Shown here: positions 8,212 to 17,539 of the stretch, in pieces | Numbering within the stretch: the stretch's first letter is position 1 | Layout: each line of letters begins with the position of its first letter | NCBI RefSeq assembly: GCF_003626695.1 | Contig: NZ_RBAH01000006.1 | Coordinates: 124,001-188,000, forward strand | DNA from: Paenibacillus ginsengarvi | GTDB lineage: Bacteria; Bacillota; Bacilli; Paenibacillales; NBRC-103111 | Length of the DNA stretch: 64,000 bases | Direction of reading: 5' to 3' | Made by a program: the position numbers and the translations under genes | Notes under the pieces: model-generated | Databases searched by the model: none | What the model was told of the DNA's origin: nothing | Seen by the model: the letters and a program-made list of their open reading frames with translations, nothing else

Positions 8212-10481
8212 CGTGTCGTTCCTCCTTTCACGATCTGATAATCAAGCGGTCTGACGGTAACGCCTCCGCTCGAATAGGTCGTGTTGCCGTAATTGACGAT
8301 AATGCGCTTGCCGTTTGCGTACGTTGTTTCTTTTACATCGGTCGCCAGCGTACGATGGTTTACGATGAATTGGTTCTGCACGTCGCCGAGCGCTTCGTTC
8401 ATTTTTTGATATTGCTGGACCGCTTCCGTCTCCCATCCACGGTAATCCGGGCTGTACAGATGGAGCTCGTCGGCGTTCTTGAAATCTTCGGCGTTGTCCG
8501 CAATGAAGATGAACGACGGGGAAGAGCCGTACTCCAGGTCGCGCAAAAATTGCTTCTGATATTCTTGGCGTTCGTTAATATACTGCGATGTGTAGTTGAC
8601 CAGTCCGTGCAGCGCGATCTGGACGAACGGAATCGACGTTTCCGAGAACGAGTCGTACGAATAATCGTCGATAAGCTTATCTATTGTGCTCAGGTACGGG
8701 AACGAGAAGCTGCTAGACTTCGATCCTCTAACATCCAGCGATGCATCCTTGAATCGCTGAATCAGCTCTTGCTGCTTCTTCCGGGCGTCCTCGCGGGAAA
8801 CCGGGAAGTTCGTATTGAAGTCGCTGTTGACCGTGCGGCCGAGACCTTCCGGATTGAAGCCGATCGTTCCGAGCGAAACGCCGTCGACGCCGAGGCTTTT
8901 GAAATACGGAATGTCTTTATCGAATACTTTATCCAGGTAACCGAGGCTGACGATCGTTTGGTTCTTTTTCAGAACTGTGCCGCCCAGGTCGCGAAGACCG
9001 TTTACTCGCCGATTAAAGCTGGCCGCACTCAAATTGTTGAACATGTAGTTCGTGTCGAGATATACCGGGATATCGTACGTATGGGCGAACTGGACGAACT
9101 GTTTCATCCCTTTGGCGCCGCCCAGCCTGCTGTCGACCGGCAGCGGAGCTCCCAGATCGCTGTAGCCGCCTTCCGCCCAGCCCATATAGTTGACGGTCAT
9201 ATTGTCGATGCCAGCGCCGTACAGCCGTTGTACGATCTTCATGGCGTCCGCCGTCGTCGTGGCCTTCAAGTAGGCGTCGGTAATCAGTCCGTTTTGCCGT
9301 TCCGCGCCGACAATATTAATCGCCATCGGCAGCTTCGAGGAATTTTTCGGCTTGACTACCTGCATTTTTTGCGCATCCATCAAATATTGGCGGTACCTCT
9401 CGGCCATGCCGACATAGTTCGCCTTCGGTTTGTCCAGCATAATATAACGAACGGCGCGGTTGCCCGAGAAGCGGTCTGTCTTGTTGTAGGTAGTGAAGAA
9501 GCGGCCCTTCTGTTCGTTCGTTACTTGTCTATAAGTGGAACGGTAGTTTTGCTGAGCTGTAATCCAGTTGTAGTTACTGAACACGCCGGATGGCGAAGCG
9601 ACTACGTCGGAAAGCTCCGCGCCGTCCTCGATGACCGTGAGGAAGCCTTTGTCTCCGGATTTGGCGCCGAATACGGGAATTTGTATCGGGCTCCGGGACT
9701 GCGGCTCGTCATTGGCCTTGAACGATGCATCGGTGCCGTAGACCGGCTCCTGGTAAATCCGGTTCACGTTCGTGTTGTGCTGGCTGTACGGAATTAAAGC
9801 GCCGGAACCGTCCGGAATGAACAGATACCCTTCCTGGCCGTTCGAATGGGCCGCACCGAAGAACGGATACAGCCGAATCCAGATCAGGCTGAGGCTGCCT
9901 TCCTTGACGCCGGAATCGATAATTTTCGTGACGACGGAGTCGCCTTCCAGCTTAACCTCGATCGGAATCGTAAATTGCTTGGACGGCATATCAAACGTCA
10001 GCTTGAAGCCACCGTCGATGTTCGATACGTCGATGATTTTACCTTGCTCCTCGAGCAGGTTGGTTTCTTTCGGCTGAGTAACTTTGCCCGTCAAGTCGAT
10101 ATAACGAAGCATGACGGGGGAGCGAAGATGGTTTCTCCAAGAGCCTTCCTGAGTTTCCGTAAGCCAGTCCTCAGGCTCCGGATACGATCTCCATACGTTG
10201 CCGTTTCGTTTGTCGGTGACGTTGAAATGGCCTGTTTTGGCGTCGAGCTTCAGCTCCAGCTGCCCGTTTTGGGCCACCGTTTTGAAGTCTTCTTCCTGCG
10301 GCAGCTCCTTGAGGCCTTTTTCGACCTTGAGTGCGCCTACGTTCGCTTGCTGGGCCGCAGCAGCGGTCCCGCGATCAAGCGAACTGATATCGAGACGGGT
10401 GATGACGAACAGAAGCAGGGCGATGATCAGCACGGACCATACCCAAACTTTAATCGGTACTCGCTTGAGCAGCTTCTTCAT
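8208..10481 (-). CDS. Membrane-anchored DUF5696 domain protein
   Basis: A 757-residue protein with one N-terminal transmembrane anchor (about 12-30) after MKKLLKRVPIKVW; the rest should be outside the cell. The next 350 residues are beta-rich (LELKLDAKTGHFNVTDKRNG and following), and the part from about 380 to 640 alternates strands and helices like a (beta/alpha)8 barrel (VNYMGWAEGGYSD, VYLDTNYMFNN, GVDGVSLGTIGF, TSIPFVQIALHG). This matches the DUF5696 family as I know it; no function is established. The barrel shape, extracellular location and sugar-transport operon suggest a divergent glycoside hydrolase or glycan-binding protein, which is inference. It overlaps both neighbours by four bases. 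Confidence 0.82.
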   Translation of the reverse strand: MKKLLKRVPIKVWVWSVLIIALLLFVITRLDISSLDRGTAAAAQQANVGALKVEKGLKELPQEEDFKTVAQNGQLELKLDAKTGHFNVTDKRNGNVWRSYPEPEDWLTETQEGSWRNHLRSPVMLRYIDLTGKVTQPKETNLLEEQGKIIDVSNIDGGFKLTFDMPSKQFTIPIEVKLEGDSVVTKIIDSGVKEGSLSLIWIRLYPFFGAAHSNGQEGYLFIPDGSGALIPYSQHNTNVNRIYQEPVYGTDASFKANDEPQSRSPIQIPVFGAKSGDKGFLTVIEDGAELSDVVASPSGVFSNYNWITAQQNYRSTYRQVTNEQKGRFFTTYNKTDRFSGNRAVRYIMLDKPKANYVGMAERYRQYLMDAQKMQVVKPKNSSKLPMAINIVGAERQNGLITDAYLKATTTADAMKIVQRLYGAGIDNMTVNYMGWAEGGYSDLGAPLPVDSRLGGAKGMKQFVQFAHTYDIPVYLDTNYMFNNLSAASFNRRVNGLRDLGGTVLKKNQTIVSLGYLDKVFDKDIPYFKSLGVDGVSLGTIGFNPEGLGRTVNSDFNTNFPVSREDARKKQQELIQRFKDASLDVRGSKSSSFSFPYLSTIDKLIDDYSYDSFSETSIPFVQIALHGLVNYTSQYINERQEYQKQFLRDLEYGSSPSFIFIADNAEDFKNADELHLYSPDYRGWETEAVQQYQKMNEALGDVQNQFIVNHRTLATDVKETTYANGKRIIVNYGNTTYSSGGVTVRPLDYQIVKGGTTR

Positions 10482-12622
10482 CGCATCCTCACCTCCTGAT
10501 ACACCTCATAAATAAAGTCTTTCAAGTCGCTGCTGAGACCGATGATGACGAGCGCCAGGATGGCAAGCGTCGCAAACGCGACCAGCGTAAGGAAAATATT
10601 CATGATCGTTTCGCCGACGGTATAGTTTTGCAGCGCTTGAATTTTCCAGAAAATCATCAAGCCGGTCCAAACATACAGCACGTTTTGGAGGAAGTCGTAA
10701 ATCGCTTGCTCCGACAGCGTCATTCCGTTCGAGATAATAGCCAGCGGAATGCCGACCAGGATAAGCGGGATCAGCGCATAAGCGCTGCCGACGAATACGT
10801 CCTTGAAACGGCCTTCGCCGCGGTAGATCGAGCTGACCAGATAATTGGCGACGACCCAGCCGAGCCATACGAGCGCGTATTGGATGAGCAGTCCGATCAG
10901 ATTGACCCGGCGGATGTCGACCATATTAAAGGAGAAGCTTGTGAACAGCTTCAGTACGATCAGCGACGTTGCGGCAAGCACGAGCAGGATCAAGGCGCCG
11001 CGGTAACCGCCTTTCGACTCGAAACGCAGGGCGGTAAAGCCGTCGATCGGACGCTTCAGCATGTAGAACATATGCTTGAACTGTACGATAAATTGGTTCG
11101 TCGAGCGTTTCCGGGCCCGCCATGCTTTGCGCCATTTCGTTTTGCGCGTTGCTTTTTCGAGCACGAAGTACAAGATGACCAAAATAACGAGAGAAGAAGC
11201 GAAGAGCGAGAAGTTTTTCTGGAACCATTTCAAACGAATTTGCCAGAACGCGTCGGAGTAGCCTTTATGGTCGTCTCCACGCTTGAACAGCTCGAGCGCT
11301 TCCTCGTAGTTGCCCTGCTTGTATGCCGCCTTTGCAAGACCGAGGACGGCCGGCGCAAAGTTGGCGTTCAGGCGCAGCACCTCGCGCCAGTGCGATTCGC
11401 TCTCCTCGTAGCGGCCTTGCAGCGTCAGCTTGTTCGCTTCGTTTACTTTGTTGCCGAATTCGGACAAGCGGAACAGCTGGATGACGCCTTCCTGACCGTC
11501 GAGCAGGAACAGATCGTTGCGAGAGTTGGCGTCTACGGCAACCGGGTTTTTCATCAGTCCGAGCTGAGTCGTGTTGGCCGATGACGGGCCGGCCCAGAAA
11601 AACAGCAGATTGCCATTGGCATCGTACTGGTTAATATATTTGTAAGAAGAGTCGATCGCCGTCATGTTGCCGTTCGAGTCGATCGCGATATCGATCAGCT
11701 GCGGCGTCACTTGACCGCCGGTAGCGAATTTGATCTCCATCCGTCTTACTTCGCCGAACACTTTGTCTTCCATCAAGTTGAGACCTTTGATACTGAGCTT
11801 TTTGATCTGCTCGTTCTTGATCCCTTGGCCGGCCGTCGTCGTGTACATGAACCCGTCGTGGTCAACGGCGACGCTGCTGATGGCGCCCGGCAGCTTGCTG
11901 ATTTCGTTCGCGTACATTTGTTTCGTGTACAGCAGCCGCTTCATCGCGTCAAGAGGAGAGAAGATCGTCTTGTTCGCGCCGTAGAAGCTTTGGAACTCGC
12001 CGTCCGGATCGAGCTGGAGCAGACCTTGGTAACCGCCGAGCACGGCGATATACAGAAATCCGCGTTTGTCGACGACAAGTCTCGTCGGGTCGTACTTGAA
12101 CGATTCCGGAATATATTTCGATTCCGGCTTGCCGTAAGCTTGGATGAATTTGCCGTCTTTGTCGAGACGGACAACCCGTTTGTTGCCGGTGTCGGCTACG
12201 TAAATATCAAGGTTGTCGGTTACGAACACGCCCTCCGGCTTGTTAAACGCGAGTCCCTTCATAGCCTCTTTATCCGGGGCGATGAAACGGATAAATTCGC
12301 CGGCCGGACTAAATTCGACGATCCGGCTGTTGCCGGTGTCGGCTACATAAATATGGTCGTTTTTATCGACGAACAAATCTTTCGGGTTTTGCAGCGGCGA
12401 AGATTTCAATTCACCGGGCTTATCTTTGTCGGGAATCGCCAGATCTTTGCCAAAAATTCCTTCAGGCGTATAAGCTGGCTGTGTCCATATAAGGCGTCCT
12501 TGCTTCTCTTTCGAGTTCGTCCAGTAAGGCACTTCCGCGAATGCGGCCAGCGGCAGAAGAGCCGAGGCGGCAAGCATCAGGACGAGGAGTGCAAGGATCC
12601 GCCGGCTGTTGCTAAGTTTCAT
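10478..12622 (-). CDS. NHL-repeat, TPR and Yip1-domain membrane protein
   Basis: A 714-residue fusion. A signal peptide (1-29, ending PLAAFAEVPYW) is followed by an NHL beta-propeller (about 50-390) with repeated units such as DKNDHIYVADTGNSRIVEF and DNLDIYVADTGNKRVVRL. A TPR-like stretch follows (about 395-450: APAVLGLAKAAYKQGNYEEALELFKRG), then one transmembrane helix (about 470-486), and a C-terminal Yip1-type domain with about five helices (about 545-714). The propeller and TPR should face outward. A propeller tied to a membrane domain in a transport operon suggests substrate sensing or organising the complex; this is inference. The ATGA overlap with DUF5696 indicates coupled translation. 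Confidence 0.85.
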   Translation of the reverse strand: MKLSNSRRILALLVLMLAASALLPLAAFAEVPYWTNSKEKQGRLIWTQPAYTPEGIFGKDLAIPDKDKPGELKSSPLQNPKDLFVDKNDHIYVADTGNSRIVEFSPAGEFIRFIAPDKEAMKGLAFNKPEGVFVTDNLDIYVADTGNKRVVRLDKDGKFIQAYGKPESKYIPESFKYDPTRLVVDKRGFLYIAVLGGYQGLLQLDPDGEFQSFYGANKTIFSPLDAMKRLLYTKQMYANEISKLPGAISSVAVDHDGFMYTTTAGQGIKNEQIKKLSIKGLNLMEDKVFGEVRRMEIKFATGGQVTPQLIDIAIDSNGNMTAIDSSYKYINQYDANGNLLFFWAGPSSANTTQLGLMKNPVAVDANSRNDLFLLDGQEGVIQLFRLSEFGNKVNEANKLTLQGRYEESESHWREVLRLNANFAPAVLGLAKAAYKQGNYEEALELFKRGDDHKGYSDAFWQIRLKWFQKNFSLFASSLVILVILYFVLEKATRKTKWRKAWRARKRSTNQFIVQFKHMFYMLKRPIDGFTALRFESKGGYRGALILLVLAATSLIVLKLFTSFSFNMVDIRRVNLIGLLIQYALVWLGWVVANYLVSSIYRGEGRFKDVFVGSAYALIPLILVGIPLAIISNGMTLSEQAIYDFLQNVLYVWTGLMIFWKIQALQNYTVGETIMNIFLTLVAFATLAILALVIIGLSSDLKDFIYEVYQEVRMR

Positions 12623-12650
12623 GGTCAGACCTCCGAATCTGTCGTGTCCT

Positions 12651-13568
12651 TTATTTGATGCCGGAATGCGCCATTGTGGCGATAACTTTACGCTGGTAGA
12701 ACAAGAAGAACAGCAAGTTCGGAAGGAACAGAATCAGCGTTGCAGCTGCGGCTGCCCCTTGTCTTGCGACGTTGTTTACGGCACCTGTCGTAATCGTGCT
12801 AAGGAAGAACGGGAACGTCTTCATCGACTCGTCTTGCATGAACAGACGGGATGTTTCCGTGTCGCCCCATGCCGCCTGGAACGTCAGGATGGCGACTGTG
12901 GCGACCGCAGGCATAATAAGCGGAATGACGATTCGGAAAAAGATCGTAAATTCTCGCGCCCCGTCGATCTTGGCCGCTTCCAGCAGCTCCTTCGGCACAT
13001 TGGTGTCGACGAACCCCTTCATCAGGAATACGCTGACCGGAGCCGCCAAGTGCGGCAGCAAGTGACCCAAATAGTTGTTCATGATACCCAGATTTGATGC
13101 AACCAGATATCGCGGAATGCCGACGGTTTCCGCCGCGAACATAAGCGTCAGCAAGATCGTCGCGAACAATACGTTACGTCCCGGAAACTCGTGCTTCGAC
13201 AGCGGGTAGGCGCACAAGGCGCTGACGATGACGACGCCGATAACGGTCAGGACGGTTGAGACGATACTGTTGAACAAGTAGCGCGTTACCGGCACGACCG
13301 AGGAGCTCGACAGGACGAACAGCTCCCTGAAGTTGTTGAATGTCGGATTTTCAACGTAAGGCCGCGGCGGAACTAGGAACAGTTCCTGATACGGCTTTAG
13401 CGATTGAGCGAAAACGAATACGATCGGAATCAGCATAAACAGCGACAGCAGCGTAAGGAGCACATACAGCACCTTTTGGAACGAATCCGCTCTTTCGACC
13501 CTGTTTTTTCTTTTGTTCCGGATCGACGTAAACAAACGTTTGACCGGGTTACTAGCGAGGCTAGCCAT
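12651..13568 (-). CDS. Sugar ABC transporter permease, MalG type (pair B)
   Basis: A 305-residue permease with six helices and the EAA loop LLEAAKIDGAREFTIFFRIVIPL near 205-228. The last helix and the short tail NLLFFLFYQRKVIATMAHSGIK are of the MalG kind. Its start codon overlaps the stop of the partner gene (TAATG), so the two are coupled. This is a second, distinct permease pair in the same operon; it is not a near-copy of pair A. It belongs in the cell membrane. Confidence 0.92.
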   Translation of the reverse strand: MASLASNPVKRLFTSIRNKRKNRVERADSFQKVLYVLLTLLSLFMLIPIVFVFAQSLKPYQELFLVPPRPYVENPTFNNFRELFVLSSSSVVPVTRYLFNSIVSTVLTVIGVVIVSALCAYPLSKHEFPGRNVLFATILLTLMFAAETVGIPRYLVASNLGIMNNYLGHLLPHLAAPVSVFLMKGFVDTNVPKELLEAAKIDGAREFTIFFRIVIPLIMPAVATVAILTFQAAWGDTETSRLFMQDESMKTFPFFLSTITTGAVNNVARQGAAAAATLILFLPNLLFFLFYQRKVIATMAHSGIK

Positions 13569-14545
13569 TATTCATCACCTCGTGTTCCGAATAGCTTATG
13601 GCTAAGCTTATTGGCCATATACATCATGACGAGCAGGAAGACGGATATGGCGGACGCGTAACCCATCTCGAAGCGAACTTCCCCATAGTCCTGAATATGA
13701 CTCATCAGCACGTGGCCGGCATATTGCGGCGTCGGGAACTGGCCCGAAAGCTGCTGCCCGATTGCACCCGCTTTGAATGCGCCTACGATCGCCATAACGG
13801 CGCTGAACAGCATTAGCGGTTTCATCGAAGGGATCGTAATGTACCAGATTTCCTGCAGGCGGCTCTTGATGCCGTCGATGCGGCCCGCCTCGTACAGCTC
13901 CTTGTTGACGCCCAGCAAGCCGGCGAGTTGGGCGAGGAAGCCGACGCCCATACTGCCCCAGAGGGTGACGACAACCATCGAGCCCATCAAATACTTGACG
14001 TCCGTTACGAACAGGATCGGCTTGTCGATGATGCCGAGCCCAAGCAGCATGCTGTTCAAATAACCGATCCGGTCGCCCAAAAGCAGCGGAATCCAGACCG
14101 CGGCCATCGCCGGGCCGGCGACCAGCGACGGACTGTAAATGATGAGCGCATATATCGTTCTCTGAAAGTTCGGCAGCTGCGAGATAAGCCACGCCAGAAT
14201 GAAGGAGGCGATGTAGCCCCCAGGTCCGATCAGCAGAGCGAATTTGATCGTATTCGGCAGTGCGTTTTTCAAAAATATAAGGTCCTGCGATAGCAAATAC
14301 AAGTAGTTTTGCCAGCCGACGAAGCGGGGCGGCTGCAGGGCGTTAAAGTACGTAAAACTAAGCAAGATAGCCAGTACGACAGGGATTACAATAAAAGCCA
14401 AGAAACAGAGCAGAAACGGTGCGATAAACAGATAAGAAATCCGGTACGACCAAATCAGCTTCATGTAGTCGTTCACTCGCGTACCGAATCCGGCCTTCCG
14501 GTTATTGCTCAGGGGAACCGTCATTCCGGCTTCATTTTGGGACAT
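13568..14545 (-). CDS. Sugar ABC transporter permease, MalF/UgpA type (pair B)
   Basis: About 325 residues, six helices, first helix near 35-58 (YLFIAPFLLCFLAFIVIPVV) and EAA loop YEAGRIDGIKSRLQEIWYITIPS near 235. An in-frame TTG at 14554 exists, but AAGGGG lies nine bases before the ATG at 14545, giving MSQNEAGMTVPL; I prefer this one. The start still overlaps the end of the binding-protein gene. It is the natural partner of the permease at 12651-13568 and of the large binding protein encoded just upstream. Confidence 0.92.
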   Translation of the reverse strand: MSQNEAGMTVPLSNNRKAGFGTRVNDYMKLIWSYRISYLFIAPFLLCFLAFIVIPVVLAILLSFTYFNALQPPRFVGWQNYLYLLSQDLIFLKNALPNTIKFALLIGPGGYIASFILAWLISQLPNFQRTIYALIIYSPSLVAGPAMAAVWIPLLLGDRIGYLNSMLLGLGIIDKPILFVTDVKYLMGSMVVVTLWGSMGVGFLAQLAGLLGVNKELYEAGRIDGIKSRLQEIWYITIPSMKPLMLFSAVMAIVGAFKAGAIGQQLSGQFPTPQYAGHVLMSHIQDYGEVRFEMGYASAISVFLLVMMYMANKLSHKLFGTRGDE

Positions 14546-17516
14546 ATCGGTCAACCCCTTCCCACGGTTTGGTGACTTGCGGTAGATCCAGCGTATGGAG
14601 TACGGTGCCGTCAGGAGAAATAAAGCCGAATTCCTGAGCTTTCCGCGCCATCTCGCGATCGATGTTGACGATGCCTTCCTCGAGCGATTCGCGATAATTC
14701 ATGCCGTCGACGACGGTACGGTTCCAGGCGTTGTTGAGTTCCCGCGGAACGAAGTAGGAGCCCGGCGGGTTCGCCATTTCCTTATACCAGCGCCATTGTT
14801 CGAATATGACCTTGAGATCGTCCTTCTGCCATGGCAGACGGGAGAACGCCTCGATATTGGCCGAGTTCCAGCGGAACATGATGCCGTAGAACGATTCTAG
14901 GTCGGAGCCATAACGTTCTTGCACGTCTGCGGAGAGCAGCCATTTCAGGAACGTCCACGATTCTTCCTTCTTCTTCGAGCTCTTGTAAATAAATCCGGTC
15001 GTCTGACCGCCGGAGGACCAGCGTTCGACCGTTCCGTCGGATTGCTTGAAGCCCGGGAGCGGCGCAATGCCCCACCAGCCGGTAAGTTCAGGCGCGGCGA
15101 CGGAGAACTGGATGAAGGTGTTGAAGTCAGCTACCCCGATCGGCATGTCGCCTTTACGGAAATGCTGATAGAAGCTCGGATTACCGCGTTCCAAATCGTA
15201 AATATTAAATAAATCGGTCCATTGCTTAAAACCTTTGAACGCCTCTGGCGAATTCAAGGCGGTGCTGATGCCGTCTTTGTTGAAAAACTCCGCTTTGTTC
15301 TGATAAACAAACGTAATGTAGTCGGTTGGAGGCACATAGAAGTTGTAACCGTTCTGCTGCAGCGTAGGCAGCATATTGTACACATCGTCCCAAGTGTTCG
15401 GCACTTTTAGGCCCAATCTCTCCAAAATGTCTTTCCGGTAGAAGAGCACCTTGAAAGACTGCGTTTCAGGTAGAGCGTAATACCCTTTGTCGTAGTAAAA
15501 CGGCAGCAATGCGCCCGGCGCATATTGGCTCTGAATGTCTTTAAAGTCCGGGAACTGGCTCAAGTCTTCGAGTGCGCCCCGCATGGCGAAGTCGATCGAT
15601 TTGTCTTGAGGCTGTCCGAGCGCGATGTCCGGCGATATGCCGGCGGCGTTGGCGTAAATGAGCAGGTTTTCGTCCGGCAGCAGGTTGACTTTAACCTTAA
15701 TGCCCGTCTGCGGTGTAAACATTTCATTGGCCAGCTCTTGCAGCAAGTTGACGTAATCGCGAGGGCGGTTAACCCAAACGTTCAGCGCCTCATCGCTCAG
15801 GTTGGACAAATCTTCCTTCTTGATAAAGGAACGGAAGAAGTTCATTACGCCCGTACCGAATCTTTGGAAGAAGTTGGCTTCCATTTTCGGGCCGTTCTGA
15901 TTGGCCGGGACGATATAAATCTGATCGAGCTGAAGCGGCGACTTGATAAGCGTTTCCCGAATGGCACCGACTTTTTCCTGCAAGGACGAGATATCGTCCA
16001 TATGGTACGGAATTTCGTTCGGGTATTTGAGATAGCTGTCCATGTCTCTGACCGCGTTCAGCATAATTTGCACGTTATTTTCGAGGCGGCCGTTCGCTTT
16101 AAGCATGTCGTCCGCCATCAACTGCATTTGATCGCGAATCTCTTTGAGGCGTGCCGGCAGTTCCGGGAAGTCCTCGTCGATTTTCCACGTACGGTTTTTG
16201 TCGACGACGTTACCGGTCAAGGCTTTGAGTTCCGCCGTAAGCTCCCGCAGCTGGAACGTCGCTTTCTCGGACTCGATAATGATCGGCTGGAACGGCTCGA
16301 TCGTGGCGGCCATCGACAACGTGTGCTCGCCTTTTTCGAGGTAAAACTCATACGGCTTGCCGGCGTCATCGGACAGCGTGATTCCAAGCCATTTGAGATC
16401 GTAACGGAACGGGTAGTTGAGCAATTCCTTAAACGGCAATTTGCCGTCGATTTCGATCGTGCGGAACGTCGACATATTGGATATCGTGTTGTTTTTCGCG
16501 CGCATCGAAATTTTGTAGCGGCCGCTTTCCGGCACGGTAAACGCCCACGTTACCTTTTGCCCGCCAAGCTGCCAGCGGGAACCGCCAACAGTATTGAATG
16601 TTTCGTGCGACCCGGCGGCTGGCAGCGTGAGAGCGTCCTTGTCGACCGCGATCTGGATGGCAGCGTCGTTTTTCGTCGTCATGTTCTCGGCTTCGAAGCG
16701 AATGACATCCTTAGCGCTGCCCTTGTCTTCCGGAAGCTTAGCGGCGTACGTTTTGTAGTCAACATACAATTCCGGCGGCGCGATCGTAATACCGCTGATG
16801 GCGATCGGCTCGCTGCCGGACAGCCGGATCGTATGCTCGCCCTGCGGAAGATACCACTTCAGCGGTTCGCTATAGGCGCCGTTGTTGTCGCGGAAAGGCT
16901 CGTCGAGCCAGCGGTCGACCGATAGCGATCTCGGACGGATATCGTCGCCGTTCTCGTCCTGCTTGATCGGCAGTTCGTCCTTGAACAGCTTGCGGAACGT
17001 GACCGCTCTCGCTTCCCTGTACGGGAACCCGCCGTCGATCGAGACGGCAAGCGAAACCGGTCTGCGGTTCAGCGTGGAGGCGGAGCCTACGCTGTACGGA
17101 TAATATTGCAAGTTCATCTGGTACAGTCCGGCTTTATCCACTTTTACTTTGTACTCGACCCAGTTGTCGCGGTCGCTCTTCCAGAGCAAAACGTTGTTTT
17201 TGCCTTGGTAGGAGCCGGACTCCGCGAGCTTCAGCGATTGTCCCGAAAATTCACCGCCGGCTATTTTGAAAGTGGAGGTGGAACTCGTATAACCTTTCTT
17301 GGTCCAATCCTCCAGAGTCTGCAAGTAGAAAGGCTCGAAATTCGTAATCGTATTGCCGGTCGAAGCGGCCTGTGCAGGCTTCGCAGGAGTCGTGCTTTCG
17401 GCGGCATACACCGCTTTCCCGGGAGCGTGATTGACGAGGCTTGGGCCGACCAGTACCGATGCTGCCAAAGCGAGCGCGATGGCGGCGCGTTTGTGGTTGT
17501 TTCGGCGACGTTGCAA
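14532..17516 (-). CDS. Giant extracellular solute-binding protein with carbohydrate-binding-like modules
   Basis: A 994-residue exported protein, about twice the usual binding-protein length. The signal peptide (1-39) ends near VYAAES and has no lipobox. Two beta-rich modules follow (about 65-255 and 265-430) with the look of carbohydrate-binding domains (WVEYKVKVDKAGLYQM; RFEAENM; VTWAFTVPESGRYKISMRAKN; GEHTL repeats). A helical spacer spans about 430-585, and the last 400 residues are a family-1 type binding domain (VLFYRKDILERLGLKVPNTWDDVY; GFIYKSSKKKEESWTFLKWL). The TTG start is supported by GGAGG seven bases ahead. How a protein without a lipid anchor stays on the cell is unclear; the extra modules may hold polysaccharide at the surface. 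Its stop overlaps the permease gene that follows. Confidence 0.87.
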   Translation of the reverse strand: MQRRRNNHKRAAIALALAASVLVGPSLVNHAPGKAVYAAESTTPAKPAQAASTGNTITNFEPFYLQTLEDWTKKGYTSSTSTFKIAGGEFSGQSLKLAESGSYQGKNNVLLWKSDRDNWVEYKVKVDKAGLYQMNLQYYPYSVGSASTLNRRPVSLAVSIDGGFPYREARAVTFRKLFKDELPIKQDENGDDIRPRSLSVDRWLDEPFRDNNGAYSEPLKWYLPQGEHTIRLSGSEPIAISGITIAPPELYVDYKTYAAKLPEDKGSAKDVIRFEAENMTTKNDAAIQIAVDKDALTLPAAGSHETFNTVGGSRWQLGGQKVTWAFTVPESGRYKISMRAKNNTISNMSTFRTIEIDGKLPFKELLNYPFRYDLKWLGITLSDDAGKPYEFYLEKGEHTLSMAATIEPFQPIIIESEKATFQLRELTAELKALTGNVVDKNRTWKIDEDFPELPARLKEIRDQMQLMADDMLKANGRLENNVQIMLNAVRDMDSYLKYPNEIPYHMDDISSLQEKVGAIRETLIKSPLQLDQIYIVPANQNGPKMEANFFQRFGTGVMNFFRSFIKKEDLSNLSDEALNVWVNRPRDYVNLLQELANEMFTPQTGIKVKVNLLPDENLLIYANAAGISPDIALGQPQDKSIDFAMRGALEDLSQFPDFKDIQSQYAPGALLPFYYDKGYYALPETQSFKVLFYRKDILERLGLKVPNTWDDVYNMLPTLQQNGYNFYVPPTDYITFVYQNKAEFFNKDGISTALNSPEAFKGFKQWTDLFNIYDLERGNPSFYQHFRKGDMPIGVADFNTFIQFSVAAPELTGWWGIAPLPGFKQSDGTVERWSSGGQTTGFIYKSSKKKEESWTFLKWLLSADVQERYGSDLESFYGIMFRWNSANIEAFSRLPWQKDDLKVIFEQWRWYKEMANPPGSYFVPRELNNAWNRTVVDGMNYRESLEEGIVNIDREMARKAQEFGFISPDGTVLHTLDLPQVTKPWEGVDRYVPK

Positions 17517-17539
17517 GGGAGGTCCTCCTTTCGTCTTTC

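Noticed and set aside
8175..9797. 540-residue open frame on the plus strand opposite the DUF5696 gene
   Set aside because: It is an antisense shadow of a well-supported gene, has no ribosome site and an Arg/Val-rich composition typical of reversed coding sequence.
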